A DNA stretch of 64,000 nt from Rugalucina vietnamica. Taxonomy: Eukaryota; Mollusca; Bivalvia; Lucinida; Lucinidae. Under the pieces are notes generated by a model. The model made no database searches and was not told where the DNA came from. It saw only the letters and a list, made by a program, of their open reading frames with translations. The number at the start of each line of letters is the position of its first letter. Positions within the stretch are counted from its first letter, which is position 1. The translations under genes were made by a program, and so were the position numbers. Below are positions 33,201 to 40,073 of this stretch, one piece after another. The DNA is taken from the NCBI GenBank assembly GCA_964017185.1, contig OZ024869.1, positions 6,718,501 through 6,782,500 on the forward strand, read 5' to 3'.

Positions 33201-34928
33201 TTGGAGACACAAAAATTTGTGACAACTGACAAATTTGAAATGAATTTATGAGTACCTAAATGGGCAAAATGATTAAGTGGTTGGTAAGCAACTATCTGTA
33301 TCATATTTTAGCACATTTAAGCCTGGCATCCTATTTGTGGGTCAAATGCAAACAGAATAGATGTGATGCAGCAAAAAAGGACTACCCATCAAGAGAAACT
33401 GTTTTCTCTGAGGAACTAAATTGACCATCGTACAATGAAATATGAATTTAAATTTACTCTCGATGCCCCTAAAATGAAAATGAACTCACCTAAATGATAA
33501 TAATAGAAAGTTTATATGTCACAAATGGGCAAACTTCAGTCTTACCTTTCTCCCTCTCTTGAGCCCTGTTTTCACAATCTTGGTTACCGTTTTCTCATCT
33601 TCCTTGTGGCCGTACACCTCTACATACTTGGCTGTGACCCAGGAGTGGGTGTGGGGACTACCCAGGTACTCCACATGGTAGCTGTGGGGGTCACCATCAA
33701 TATCAAGGTGGATGTGGACCCCTGTCATTGGGTCTGGGGTAATAATGCCGGGCCACCTGAAATTATTACAAGTCTTACTTAAATGCAAACTACCGTCAGT
33801 CAATGTGGTCACTGTGAAAAAAAAAAAGATTCTTAGCACACTTTATACCAGGGTCCTATGCAATGTACAATGTCCTTCAAAGACTGAAAAGACTTTAAAT
33901 TTCTCTATTTATGCAATGGCTCGCATCATACTACAAGTCTCTGTGGCGTAGTCATCAGGCCAATGGCCTTGTAAACCAGGGATTGCATGTTTGATACCTG
34001 GTGAGGCTTCTCCAGCTAGTCTTTGAGATGAGATTTTAAACCTAGGTGCCATCTCCATGATTTTGCTATTAATCTAACCATACTGAAATGTGCATCTACA
34101 AGTTAGCAAGGAGCAATTATATTTCTATGTCATTTTTTTTTTTTTGTTTTAATTCTTGTCAAATTTAGGAAATAGATTCCACATTTACCTGCAATATCCA
34201 GTCGTTCTTGCCCAAACCAGTGAGCCAACATTCAACATTGACATAACAAACTTCACACCAGCTTTCTTAGCCATACGGTCATATCTCCTGTGGTCTTCTT
34301 CCGTAGCCTCACAGCTGTTCATGTTGAGGTCAGGGTTCATGGAACAGTACCAGGGCTCGTCCCCGAGGTCCTCTCCACAGGCAGTCGGGATTCTCCGCCA
34401 TTTCTGACAGTTGGGATGATCACACTGTACCCAGATATATTCTGTCAACTAGAAATATGTAATAGGAATCTTTGATAAATGTAAACCAACAGATAAATGT
34501 GTCAGTTGTTCAAAATTTTAAGTGCTAAGCGTGATCTTAATGATAGATTTCACTCCTGACAGGTTTTTTTTGTATATGTTTGGATGTTGTCTTGCCACAA
34601 AATCGATGGGAATTTTTTGAAATTTTCTAATCTAAAACACACATACAAATTGTGTCAAGAGAAAACTGTCTTTTTACTAATAGGAAAACAAAAGCCACAG
34701 ATCGGCACTTTTCTTTTCACTTTAGGATAGAAGAACTCATCTTCTTTCTAAATTATCTTGTTATTTTTCGCAATACAAGCCAAACGGTCCAACCTGGAGA
34801 GTGATGTCAATCTGTTCCTGTATATTGGTTCCCTGTGAGCTTGTGGTTTGACTACTGAAGAGATCTTGGCTCCCAGCATCATTGTTGTCAATAATACCAG
34901 TGTTGATTTCCATCATAACGGTAAAGCT
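18065..34928 (-). CDS. CW-PWWP-ARID chromatin reader, ZCWPW1-like; 13-exon gene model
   Basis: Joined minus-strand exons: 34928-34794, 34448-34189, 33756-33546, 33175-32977, 32347-32231, 31101-30940, 30490-30381, 29831-29676, 28350-28256, 26361-26192, 22203-22126, 21251-21129, 18222-18065. All have AG/GT borders and compatible phases. From the ATGATG in the first exon they total 1962 nt, about 653 residues. Domains: CW zinc finger about 45-92 (C50, C55, C76, C87; W47, W58, W74); PWWP about 116-190, with its namesake motif reading C-R-W-P at 127-130; basic Ser/Lys linker about 199-394; ARID about 398-484; acidic tail with a heptad-like helix about 622-653. CW fingers of this type bind H3K4me3, PWWP binds H3K36me3-nucleosomes and ARID binds DNA (family knowledge), so a nuclear chromatin-reader role is inferred. 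The first exon has a pyrimidine-rich tract and AG before it, so a 5' exon lies upstream and the true start could be earlier. The TGA stop is at 18067-18065. Confidence 0.85.
18316..19848 (+). mobile_element. Pearl-like element A in the last intron
   Basis: 1533 bp, nearly base-for-base the element at 2486-4017, with scattered substitutions and a different (ACGG)n length (19741-19797). Starts ACCAGAGGACCAATGGTCC, ends GGCTCAGGTGAGCTAA. Lies between the terminal and penultimate exons of the CW-PWWP-ARID gene. Confidence 0.85.
19849..21128. other. Intron sequence, no other feature seen
   Basis: AT-rich. No extra exon with matching phase and no repeat of the named families recognised. Confidence 0.5.
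21129..21251 (-). CDS. CW-PWWP-ARID gene, penultimate exon
   Basis: 123 nt, phase 1 to 1, after TTCATAAG and before GTAATA. Reads KAELKKKLGVGLTYHDETPS and continues Ser/Pro-rich to HQKQTLQ. No known domain. Confidence 0.7.
21300..21480. mobile_element. Fragment of a further hairpin-ended repeat
   Basis: TACCCCACTTTTATATAGC and AATGGGGTATC form a terminal hairpin like those of families C and D. GTGGGTACTT recurs inverted as AAGTGTACCCAC. A related piece lies at about 9440-9510 (ACCCCACTTTTATGTAG, CTGGGGTATACATTTTTT). Probably 5' fragments of a pearl-like family. Confidence 0.4.
21874..22068 (+). mobile_element. T-family MITE
   Basis: Ends TGAGCTGCGTCATGAGGAAA and GGTTTTCTCATGACGTGGCTCA-type sequence. 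It ends 57 bp downstream of the exon at 22126. Confidence 0.85.
22126..22203 (-). CDS. CW-PWWP-ARID gene, short acidic exon
   Basis: 78 nt, phase 1 to 1, after a T-rich tract and CAG and ending GAAT before GTAGGT. Reads SYCSDIEAILTQLDEDYKAA, an acidic amphipathic helix. The preceding intron carries the 2.8 kb family C satellite element. Confidence 0.72.
22308..25153 (+). mobile_element. Pearl-like element C with two satellite arrays
   Basis: Inverted ends ATACCCCCCGCT and AGCGGGGGGTAT. About 13 units of about 181 bp (22320-24735), each with CTGTGGTAGGAGTTGATCGG, TTGTCTAAGTTC and TTCTTCATGCAAATGTCCAA. Then two units of about 160 bp (24743-24902, 24903-25062) with AAAGGGAAATAACTCTCACA. Then (ACGG)n at 25078-25104 and a 3' hairpin with AACTTCGTT. 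The first eight units alternate in sequence type. Located in the intron between exons 26192 and 22203. Confidence 0.88.
25511..26186 (-). mobile_element. T-family MITE split by a pearl-like A element
   Basis: The minus-strand MITE starts TGAGCCACTGCATGATAAAG at 26186, runs through its central hairpin, and is interrupted between about 25958 and 25531 by a short A element; its other end is AGCCGCTGTATGAGAAAAC at 25511. So the MITE is older than this A insertion. Its 26186 terminus abuts an exon donor site. Confidence 0.85.
25532..25957 (+). mobile_element. Pearl-like element A, single-unit copy
   Basis: Starts ACCAGAGGACCAATGGTCT, has one core unit, (ACGG)-like GGACAACGGACGGACGAC, then GGCTCAGGTGAGCTAA. 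426 bp; nested in a T-family MITE. Confidence 0.85.
26192..26361 (-). CDS. CW-PWWP-ARID gene, ARID end and hinge exon
   Basis: 170 nt. The first base completes Arg of ERNLYPYELF, the last ARID helix. It continues with a hinge (GQKRKSEETVGKPAVDVNNN) and ends GATTATG before GTATAT. The donor's sixth intron base is the first base of a T-family MITE terminal repeat. Without splicing, the frame would stop at the TGA of that repeat. Confidence 0.82.
26382..26610 (+). mobile_element. T-family MITE
   Basis: Starts TGAGCCGCTGCATAAAAAAA and ends TTTTTTCATGGCACAGCTCA. It starts about 20 bp from the acceptor of the exon at 26361. Confidence 0.8.
27165..27252 (+). mobile_element. T-family MITE fragment
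   Basis: Left-body piece with GACCTGGTCTGACCG, GACACAAACCAGC and CCTTTAAAATTTGGATTTAA, cut off where the F-family MITE begins. Confidence 0.6.
27255..28160 (-). mobile_element. F-family MITE split by pearl-like D
   Basis: Minus-strand F MITE: ATGATGAATGGATTTTCCC at its left (plus-strand) end and GGGACGCCACGTTCTGCTGT hairpin plus AAAGGAAGTCAGGCTTA at the right. It is interrupted at 27340-28021 by element D. Confidence 0.7.
27340..28021 (+). mobile_element. Pearl-like element D
   Basis: Begins ATAGCCCCGCTTTGGAAAAG with a GTGGGGCTAT partner (5' hairpin) and ends AGAAGCGGGGCTAT. The core is about four units of about 150 bp with TTCCGCTCAATATCTTGAGA, GACAGAATCTGACCAAATTT and ACAAGATCTAGCTTGGGATT. 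No ACGG run seen, unlike A, B and C. Confidence 0.78.
28140..28235. mobile_element. T-family MITE right-end fragment
   Basis: GTTAAGAAGAAGAGGGATT and the terminus TTTTCTCATGACACAGCTCA; ends about 20 bp from the exon at 28256. Confidence 0.6.
28256..28350 (-). CDS. CW-PWWP-ARID gene, second ARID exon
   Basis: 95 nt, phase 0 to 2, after TTTCAACAG and ending GAGAG before GTTTGT. Reads VTENKGWTGIYKEL and KTGAVAKHYYE, the W-x-x-I and Y-x-x-x-L helices of the ARID. T-family MITE ends lie 11 bp upstream and about 20 bp downstream of the exon. Confidence 0.87.
28362..28597 (+). mobile_element. T-family MITE
   Basis: Starts TGAGCCTGTGCATGAGAAAT and ends TTGGTTCTTCAATGCGGCGG. Begins 11 bp from the acceptor of the exon at 28350. 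Confidence 0.82.
28598..29675. other. Intron sequence with a short tandem duplication
   Basis: Mostly unannotated AT-rich intron. 29250-29393 holds two tandem units of about 71 bp (CTGTGAATGCAGAAATTTTC). 28800-28870 has GCCATTTTG and GTCACGTGACC, resembling diverged pearl-like modules. Confidence 0.5.
29676..29831 (-). CDS. CW-PWWP-ARID gene, first ARID exon
   Basis: 156 nt, 52 codons, phase 0 to 0, after ATTTTGTAG and before GTATAT. It holds the N-terminal half of an ARID/BRIGHT domain: FEHDVRRFM, then TPIWHNVPVSLFQLYLAVHE and RGGFQK, matching the family pattern P-x-(6)-V-x-L-x-x-L-Y-x-x-V-x-x-x-G-G. Confidence 0.88.
30300..30366 (-). mobile_element. Degraded T-family MITE end
   Basis: AGTCAGAAACCCCATTTTTTC and terminal GAAGCTCA match the outer 65 bp of the T family. 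It ends 15 bp from the exon at 30381. Confidence 0.45.
30381..30490 (-). CDS. CW-PWWP-ARID gene, Ser-rich exon
   Basis: 110 nt, phase 1 to 0, after GACCTAG and ending GACATTGAT before GTAAGCC. Reads VGSGSSDSPNQFSQSKLKIS then KEEKFKIDID. It lies about 15 bp from a degraded T-family MITE end and 18 bp from an F-family MITE. Confidence 0.72.
30510..30738 (-). mobile_element. F-family MITE
   Basis: Plus-strand reading: TTAACCCATATTTGATGAAT, then GATGAGTCCATTCTCATTTC, then the hairpin AGATGGGACGCCGCGTTCTG / CGGCGTTACATCTGGGGC and GGGACGCCAGGCTTAAAT. Begins 18 bp from the acceptor of the exon at 30490. Confidence 0.78.
30940..31101 (-). CDS. CW-PWWP-ARID gene, basic linker exon
   Basis: 162 nt in the longer version (acceptor CAAAAG; a second acceptor TTGTAG 9 nt downstream keeps frame). 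Donor ACATACAG|GTAAAA, phase 1. Codes for SKKSGAGKKSGGE and a Lys/Thr-rich run, likely disordered. Confidence 0.68.
31209..31413 (+). mobile_element. T-family MITE
   Basis: Starts TGTGCCGTGACGTGAGAAAA and ends TTTTCTCATAATGTAGCTCA. The internal hairpin is half deleted. Confidence 0.75.
31529..31802. repeat. Dispersed 275-bp repeat, copy 1
   Basis: Nearly identical to 44704-44980, same orientation. Shared: AGGTACAAGTAGGCAAAGAT, GGTGGGAAAAAACCAAACTA, CCCAATAGGTGGCCACTCAG, AGAAGTATCGACTTGGAAC. No inverted ends, B box or coding frame seen. High identity suggests recent spread. Confidence 0.75.
31967..32200 (+). mobile_element. T-family MITE beside an exon
   Basis: Starts TGAGCCCCGTCATAAGAAAA and ends TTTTCTCATGATGCTGCT. 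Strong central hairpin CAGCTTCGCAATTACTGCG. 30 bp from the exon at 32231. Confidence 0.85.
32231..32347 (-). CDS. CW-PWWP-ARID gene, Lys/Ser-rich exon
   Basis: 117 nt, phase 1 in and phase 1 out, after ATTGACAG and before GTAAGAG. It encodes a Lys/Ser/Glu-rich stretch (SSKKCSNCGENPSKKKRKLK), probably disordered with a basic nuclear-localisation-like patch. The exon is bracketed by T-family MITEs about 30 bp (3' side) and 20 bp (5' side) away. Confidence 0.72.
32367..32562 (+). mobile_element. T-family MITE beside an exon
   Basis: Starts TGAGCCACCCCATGAGAAAA and ends GGTTTTCTGATGACGCGGCT. 20 bp upstream of the exon at 32347. Confidence 0.85.
32977..33175 (-). CDS. CW-PWWP-ARID gene, linker exon
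   Basis: 199 nt. The acceptor is TTGTAG (an alternative AG lies 6 nt further in, same frame). The donor is ATGGTAG|GTTGG in phase 1; the tempting ATG|GTAGG four bases earlier breaks the frame of the next exon. It reads NKTNWISKTKQRTSYRRTR then an acidic/hydrophobic helix. No known domain seen. Confidence 0.75.
33315..33530 (+). mobile_element. F-family MITE, internally deleted
   Basis: CATTTAAGCCTGGCATCC, CAAACAGAATAGATGTGATG, CGATGCCCCTAAAATGAAAA and ATATGTCACAAATGGG. The main hairpin is deleted. Ends about 16 bp from the PWWP exon at 33546. Confidence 0.65.
33546..33756 (-). CDS. CW-PWWP-ARID gene, PWWP exon
   Basis: 211 nt. Its first G completes the Arg codon split from the CW exon. It reads WPGIITPDP, then HVEYLGSPHTHSWV and AKYVEVY, the standard PWWP barrel order, and ends RGRK at GTAAGA in phase 0. 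Aromatic residues at the expected cage positions are retained. Confidence 0.88.
33938..34060 (+). mobile_element. tRNA-like SINE, degraded
   Basis: CTCTGTGGCGTAGTCATCAG, GGCCTTGTAAACCAGGGA and GGCTTCTCCAG follow the order of the minus-strand SINE at 4388-4486. Lies in the intron between the CW and PWWP exons. Confidence 0.6.
34189..34448 (-). CDS. CW-PWWP-ARID gene, CW zinc-finger exon
   Basis: 260 nt, starts in phase 0 after ATTTCTAG and ends in phase 2 before GTAAAT. It encodes the whole CW domain, including YIWVQCDHPNCQKWRRIP and later EPWYCSMNP...NSCEATEED. The four zinc cysteines and the tryptophans of the methyl-lysine pocket are present. The exon ends inside the first PWWP strand (VGSLVWARTTGYC). 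Confidence 0.9.
34794..34928 (-). CDS. CW-PWWP-ARID gene, first recognised exon
   Basis: 135 nt, phase 0 at both ends. It is preceded on the minus strand by a long T-run then ATCACAG, and ends CTCCAG before GTTGG. It reads ...SFTVMMEINTGIIDNNDAG..., a Ser/Thr/Gln-rich low-complexity leader. Translation probably begins at the tandem ATGATG, making the exon partly 5' UTR, but coding sequence further upstream cannot be excluded because the frame is open to the acceptor. Confidence 0.7.
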
Positions 34929-36149
34929 CTGTGATAAAAAAAAAAAAACAAAGAGAAAGAATTCCTACAGTATGTGTAATTAAACCTGAGGAAAGAAAAA
35001 CTTTTCCAACAACTACATTGAGTCAAATGTGTGTTGACATTCTGGCTTTATACTTATACTTTATACTTACAAGGATTTTGGCTTATTTGCAGCAATATTT
35101 GTAATACATGTGTTAGCCATTTGAGATCTTGGTTTATTTTTTATTCTAATCCGTTTTTAATAATCGCCAATACATTTTCGCTATACTTATAGATATGGTA
35201 ATTTCCCTGTCCCAGTAAAAATGGTTTTTATTAATGATAATGATAATCGCTGTATTTCTGGTGTATTTGGTTGGGATTTTAACTTAATTTTATCAAAAGT
35301 TTTTGTTACATGTGTTCGCCAGTTGAACACTATTTTTGTTTTTATTTAATTTTCTTTCTTTATGAATTCGAGATGTCCCCAGGAGAAGTGGTTTTCGACG
35401 TTGTGCGCGGTAAAAATGTTATGTTGTGTCCCAGATAGTGTGATTTGTCTTCATCATGCTTGTCCCCAATTAAAACGATAATCGGTATCCCAGGAAAAGT
35501 GTTTTTTCTTCATTATACTACTGTTTATTGTGCCTACTTCTCTGTCGTGCTTGTTCCCTTTCGTTCCTGTTGAATCTCAGCCGGATGGCTACCTTGTTGG
35601 GAAAGAGCTAGTCATTCTGCTCTTCGAGTGTGTTGTCAGAAAATGTTTTGCTGTGTTTTGTGTGTTTTCTTTCCCACCCGCTGTCTATGCTGGGACTTTA
35701 AATTTAATTGCATCGATTCCTAGTTCCTCTTTTCTTACTGACATACATTCAACAGAAAACTAATTGACGTACAACATTGATTAACATACCATCGCCATCA
35801 TGTGACCATGTCAGCTGAACATATCAACTTCGAATGTTATGAAAATTATCCTTATAAGGTCCTATGGCCCCTTCCCCAAATTGCCAAAAAAAAAAAAAAA
35901 AAAAAAAAATGCCTTGATACTATCATACATTAGAACAATCTTACAAATTACAACAAAGTTCAATAAGAAAGGGATCAAAAAAAAAATAAATAAATAAATA
36001 AATAAAAATAAAAATTAAAAAAATAAAAAAGGCTGACCAACCTAATCCAAACCCATTTGAGAAACATGGTATAAAGGGGCAACAAGAATATTTCTAGAGT
36101 TGACTCAACCTGGAATCAAAATTTGATTCTTGGTCCAAACCTTTTTTGC
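34929..36149. other. 5' flank or first intron; no exon found
   Basis: AT-rich with poly(A) at 35888-35909 and an A-rich run at 35980-36030. The plus-strand ORF at 35530-35763 has no recognisable motif and was not called. Confidence 0.45.
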
Positions 36150-36316
36150 AGGGGCAGATCCAGGATTTCTGGAAGGGGGGTTCAGATCCATCAAGAGGGG
36201 GTTCGTTTTCAACATTTTACCAGATTTTTCATAAACTTTCCCATGAAATTGAAATAATTTGATTCCAGAGGGGGGTTCAAGCTAACCACCTAAACCCTTC
36301 TAAATCTGCCACTGCA
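36150..36316. mobile_element. Short MITE with hAT-like ends
   Basis: Imperfect inverted ends GCAGGGGCAGATCCAGGATT and CTAAATCTGCCACTGC, with GGGGGGTTCA motifs inside near both ends. 167 bp. CAGNG-type termini suggest a hAT-derived MITE. Confidence 0.6.
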
Positions 36317-37089
36317 TTTATAGAAATTTATAATATCAAATTGACAATTAAGTACAAATTCTTAGATCAAAATACAGATTTACATTTGCACAAACCTCAG
36401 AAACATACTGAAATTAAAAACTTTGTCCTGCCTAGAATGTCCACGTGGGCGTATGGCAGTATATAGAGATAGATATACAAATCAGTCAGCCTATGAATCC
36501 TGGGGATGTACATGTACTACAAATTTTCTAGTACATAGGCTTGGCACCAGCATCTGCTCTATACCCCCAAAAGAGTATCAAGTATACCAAACTGTGAATA
36601 AATGTTCAACTTAAAAATAACCTTATTTTATCAAAACATAACCCATAGAATAAAGTCACATTTTTATAACAATTAAAATTAATAATACACCAATTTGGTC
36701 ATAACACTGTTCATATTTTATGAAAAAAAAAGGAAAAGAAGATTTTGACCTACAAACCTGACCTAATAATATCAAATAAAAAAAACTTGCACATTTCTGA
36801 GAGGATAATCACATCACTGCAGCCAAGCATGTTTCTGAGTCAGACATAGATCAGCTGGCTAGCCTTCACTCCGCTCCACTTCGGTACCTCGTTCCACTTT
36901 CGCTAGACGGCTTAGCTTAGGTTGCCTTTCAACTAATGTTGAACATACATGTATTATGGATTTTGTAAGCAAACTTTAGTTGCTTTATTTGGCGATACTT
37001 GTATAAGAAATGTATATGTACCAGAGGTAAATATCTACAGCTGACACTAATCATGCATTTTGAAACTACACAGAAACAGAAAATATCGA

Positions 37090-38260
37090 CTTTATTTATT
37101 TCTACTTTCAGTAGTAGTAGTAGTAGAAATTGGCAGTTTTTCGTCATGCCGGGCTGAACGGACTTAATCCAAGATTCCACCACAAGGACGAAGGTTAAGT
37201 GCTCCTGGGCTGCAAATCGTGGCGGTGACAGCAAAATGCAAATCACGCTGTTCGCCGGTACCCAAAGTATACTGATAATGCAAGTCAAGCCGGTAAAATG
37301 GAAGGAGCACTTCTTTTTAGAATTTTGAACGCCATGGTCGAAAAGTGAGCGTAAAAGTATATAGGAAACCGGTGCCAATTCGGCTGCAAATCGGTGATTT
37401 CGCTATCTTGCTCGAGAGCAAATGTAGGTCAGATGAGATATCCAATCATGTTGCTCTCTTTTAGGGCCGCGCTAAATGGCTATGCTAGATCGGTGAAATG
37501 ACCTAGTTTGAAGCTGCACATGATTAGACAGTTACGGACACTGCAATCCATGTGAACAGGTGGCATCGGACGAGTGCTTGCGGCTGAGCGATGAGTTTCT
37601 GTGAGGAGGAGTAGGGAGAGTGGTATCTGTGGTGCGAGCCGGAGAAACCTTATGCGGGCGGGACGTTTTTCCAGTAGAGACGGGGGTGCATTGTCTTACT
37701 GGTGGCTGATGATAGGATGTTTTTATATGATATAGGGGCTGAACATCCGTATCATCTTTATTTTGAATTTTGATACCCGCGGCCTAAAGAGTTCAGAAAT
37801 ATGTCATGGTACAGAGTGAAGTTACCAAAGTATTTTTATAAAGTTGCTGTACCATATTTATGTTTTGATGAGTGAAAAGGGAGTTTTCGGTTGTGGATTG
37901 GGTGGGTCGCGACATTCCATAGGGTAGTTCCAATCAGGGGGCAATATGAGTTATCGTAAACCAATCTAATTCGTAGTTTGTAACCAATCGTGTGTAAAAA
38001 ATAAGTAAGTTACTAATGTCATTTTTAAATATTGACATTGACCATGGGTTGGGTGGGCCTATCTGAAAAGCAAAGAGCTGAAAACATATTAAGAAAGGAA
38101 TATACAATATATCTACCCCATAACCATTGGTCGGAGATAGCAAGGATCCCAGTTTAGTAACAGCCACTCCTTTGTGTGCTTTAACCAGACGGAATTACTA
38201 TCCCCGGCCGTTGGCATGGGAAGAGAGTGCAGGATTAAGGTGAGTACATGGTACATGGTA
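37090..38260. promoter_or_regulatory. CpG-richer segment, candidate promoter
   Basis: Noticeably richer in G+C and CpG than its surroundings (for example 37380-37700). A minus-strand ATG in context CGACCATGGCG sits at 37336 and encodes only 16 codons. On the plus strand GATTAAG|GTGAGTAC at about 38240 is a strong donor. This could be a promoter, perhaps bidirectional, with noncoding first exons. Inferred only. Confidence 0.3.
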
Positions 38261-38724
38261 CGTGTGGGCCAATATATACATAGTCAGATGGAGAGAGTAA
38301 GGTTGAAAGGATGAAGTAAAGTGTTGTGCCCTTAATATCTTCTCCTTCTTCTTACATCCAGGTGACGTGATATTTTTGAATTTTTATTAGTTTTTTTGTG
38401 GGTATGATGTTTTGAATAAAATGGTGATAAGGTTTCTGATATATACACTCTCATGGTTTACATAGGTAACAAAATATCTCCCATACGTTCTCTATCATAC
38501 ATATCTAAATACTCACATACAAACATACTATCGTACAGCCTTGAGATGTCCTTAAGATGGAGTCCGGAAGTGCCCACTAGAGAGAACAGCCCAGTCTTCG
38601 TACAAACACCGCGGGGCCAGTGCGCTTGTAAAAGGCAGCCATTTCTACTTTCAGTTTGATATGTTCTATTTATAGACATGTGTGTGGTTTGAAAAAAAAA
38701 AAAAATATGGCAGATAAAAACAAC

Positions 38725-39310
38725 CTGCTGTCTGAACACCGTCTTTCAGAAACCGCATTTTTCAAAATCTCACTTTTGTGAAACACTACAAGAAAAATAT
38801 GACTACATGTATGTCATCTTTTTGCAACCCAAAAGTCGTAAAAAGTGCCGCAAAAATTTTGAAAATCCATTCACTAGTAAAACAATTATGCCCAAAAATT
38901 ATTTTGAATATGCCTTTTGCATGTGCAAGGGTGGTAATCCATACAGCTGAAAATTGAAAATCAAGCAAATCTGTGGAATAATTTCAAGAGTTTGGTGCTC
39001 AGCTATGCATATAATACAATTTTGTTTTGGTTTGGTGTATTTTAAATGAAAAATAATCAATTTAGATTTTTTTCCGGGAAAATAGTTACTTCCCTTGCTG
39101 ACATTTTTACAATGGAAAAAGTCCTATCCAAAATTATTTTCTGGGATAAGATTTTTATTTGCACTGTTAACAGATTTTAGAAATTTTTGTGGCATTTTTT
39201 AAGACTTATTGAACGCAAAATGGTGACATGGTGATATTTTTCTTGAGCTCTTTTAGAAAAGTGAGATTTTGAAAAATGCAGTTTCTGGAAGATGGTGTTT
39301 AGATAGTAAA
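38725..39310. mobile_element. MITE with about 55-bp inverted ends
   Basis: CTGAACACCGTCTTTCAGAA and TTTTTCAAAATCTCACTTTT at the left are mirrored at the right by AAAAGTGAGATTTTGAAAAA and TTTCTGGAAGATGGTGTTTA. The interior is AT-rich and non-coding. Confidence 0.8.
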
Positions 39311-40073
39311 GTATTCGTTGCATTGAAATGGTTGGTTCTCATGTCATATATGTTGAAAGAGGCCTAACTTAACACAGTATTTCCTTTCTTTGCTGTTTTT
39401 CTTGATTTTTGACTTTCAACTAACGGTTCAATGTAAGCCGTTCCCGTTGGTGTGGAGTATAACGAAACACCGATGGGAATATCCCGTCTAAGTCAGACAC
39501 ATTGGCCATGTATAGTGCTATAGTGCAACTTAAAATAGGCAAAAAGATATCACTCCAACACTTTTGTGATAAAAAAAACCCAACTTTGCTCGAAGCTATA
39601 TCATGTTTGTAATATTCGACAAGATTTTATCTGGTGCATTTTGTCGCGAAAACCAATGACAGTATCGCGAAAACCAATGACATTTTAGAGAATAGCATCA
39701 GGAATAAATGGAAGCCCCGTTTTTTTGATGACTTTATCTTTGAAAACAACATTGTCACTATCGATTATCATAGTTCATAGATTTTAGTTCCAATAGTTAT
39801 TTTAAAACTGCGATTGACTTGTTTAAAAAAAAAAAAAAACTCAAAATTTACCGCTCTCTAAACTTCCGCTTTTAAAATAATCTCGATGCACTTAGAAAAT
39901 AATAAACAAATTCGTATGGTTATTTTGGAACACAGATCTATACATTTTGAGTGTTTTCTTTCAACAACCATATGCCTATATGCTCATTTTTTGTCCAGTC
40001 TTGTTCTTATTAATTCTGTTTTTAATTTTATGTTCTGGTTGCTTCTGGACTATGCAATAGCATAATGTAAAAC
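39311..40073. other. Intergenic, no feature recognised
   Basis: AT-rich sequence with a small direct repeat GCGAAAACCAATGACA at 39645 and 39666. No exon or RNA seen. Confidence 0.45.

Noticed and set aside
33519..33839. ORF continuing past the PWWP exon on both sides
   Set aside because: The ends are intron read-through. AG at 33758-33757 and GT at 33545-33544 define the exon and keep frame with its neighbours.
34680..34740. T-family MITE remnant (GAAAACAAAAGCCACAGATCG)
   Set aside because: Too short and diverged to delimit, so not listed as a feature.
36929..37378. 149-codon minus-strand ORF
   Set aside because: No domain, hydrophobic low-complexity runs from a GTA/AGT repeat, and no conserved splice context.
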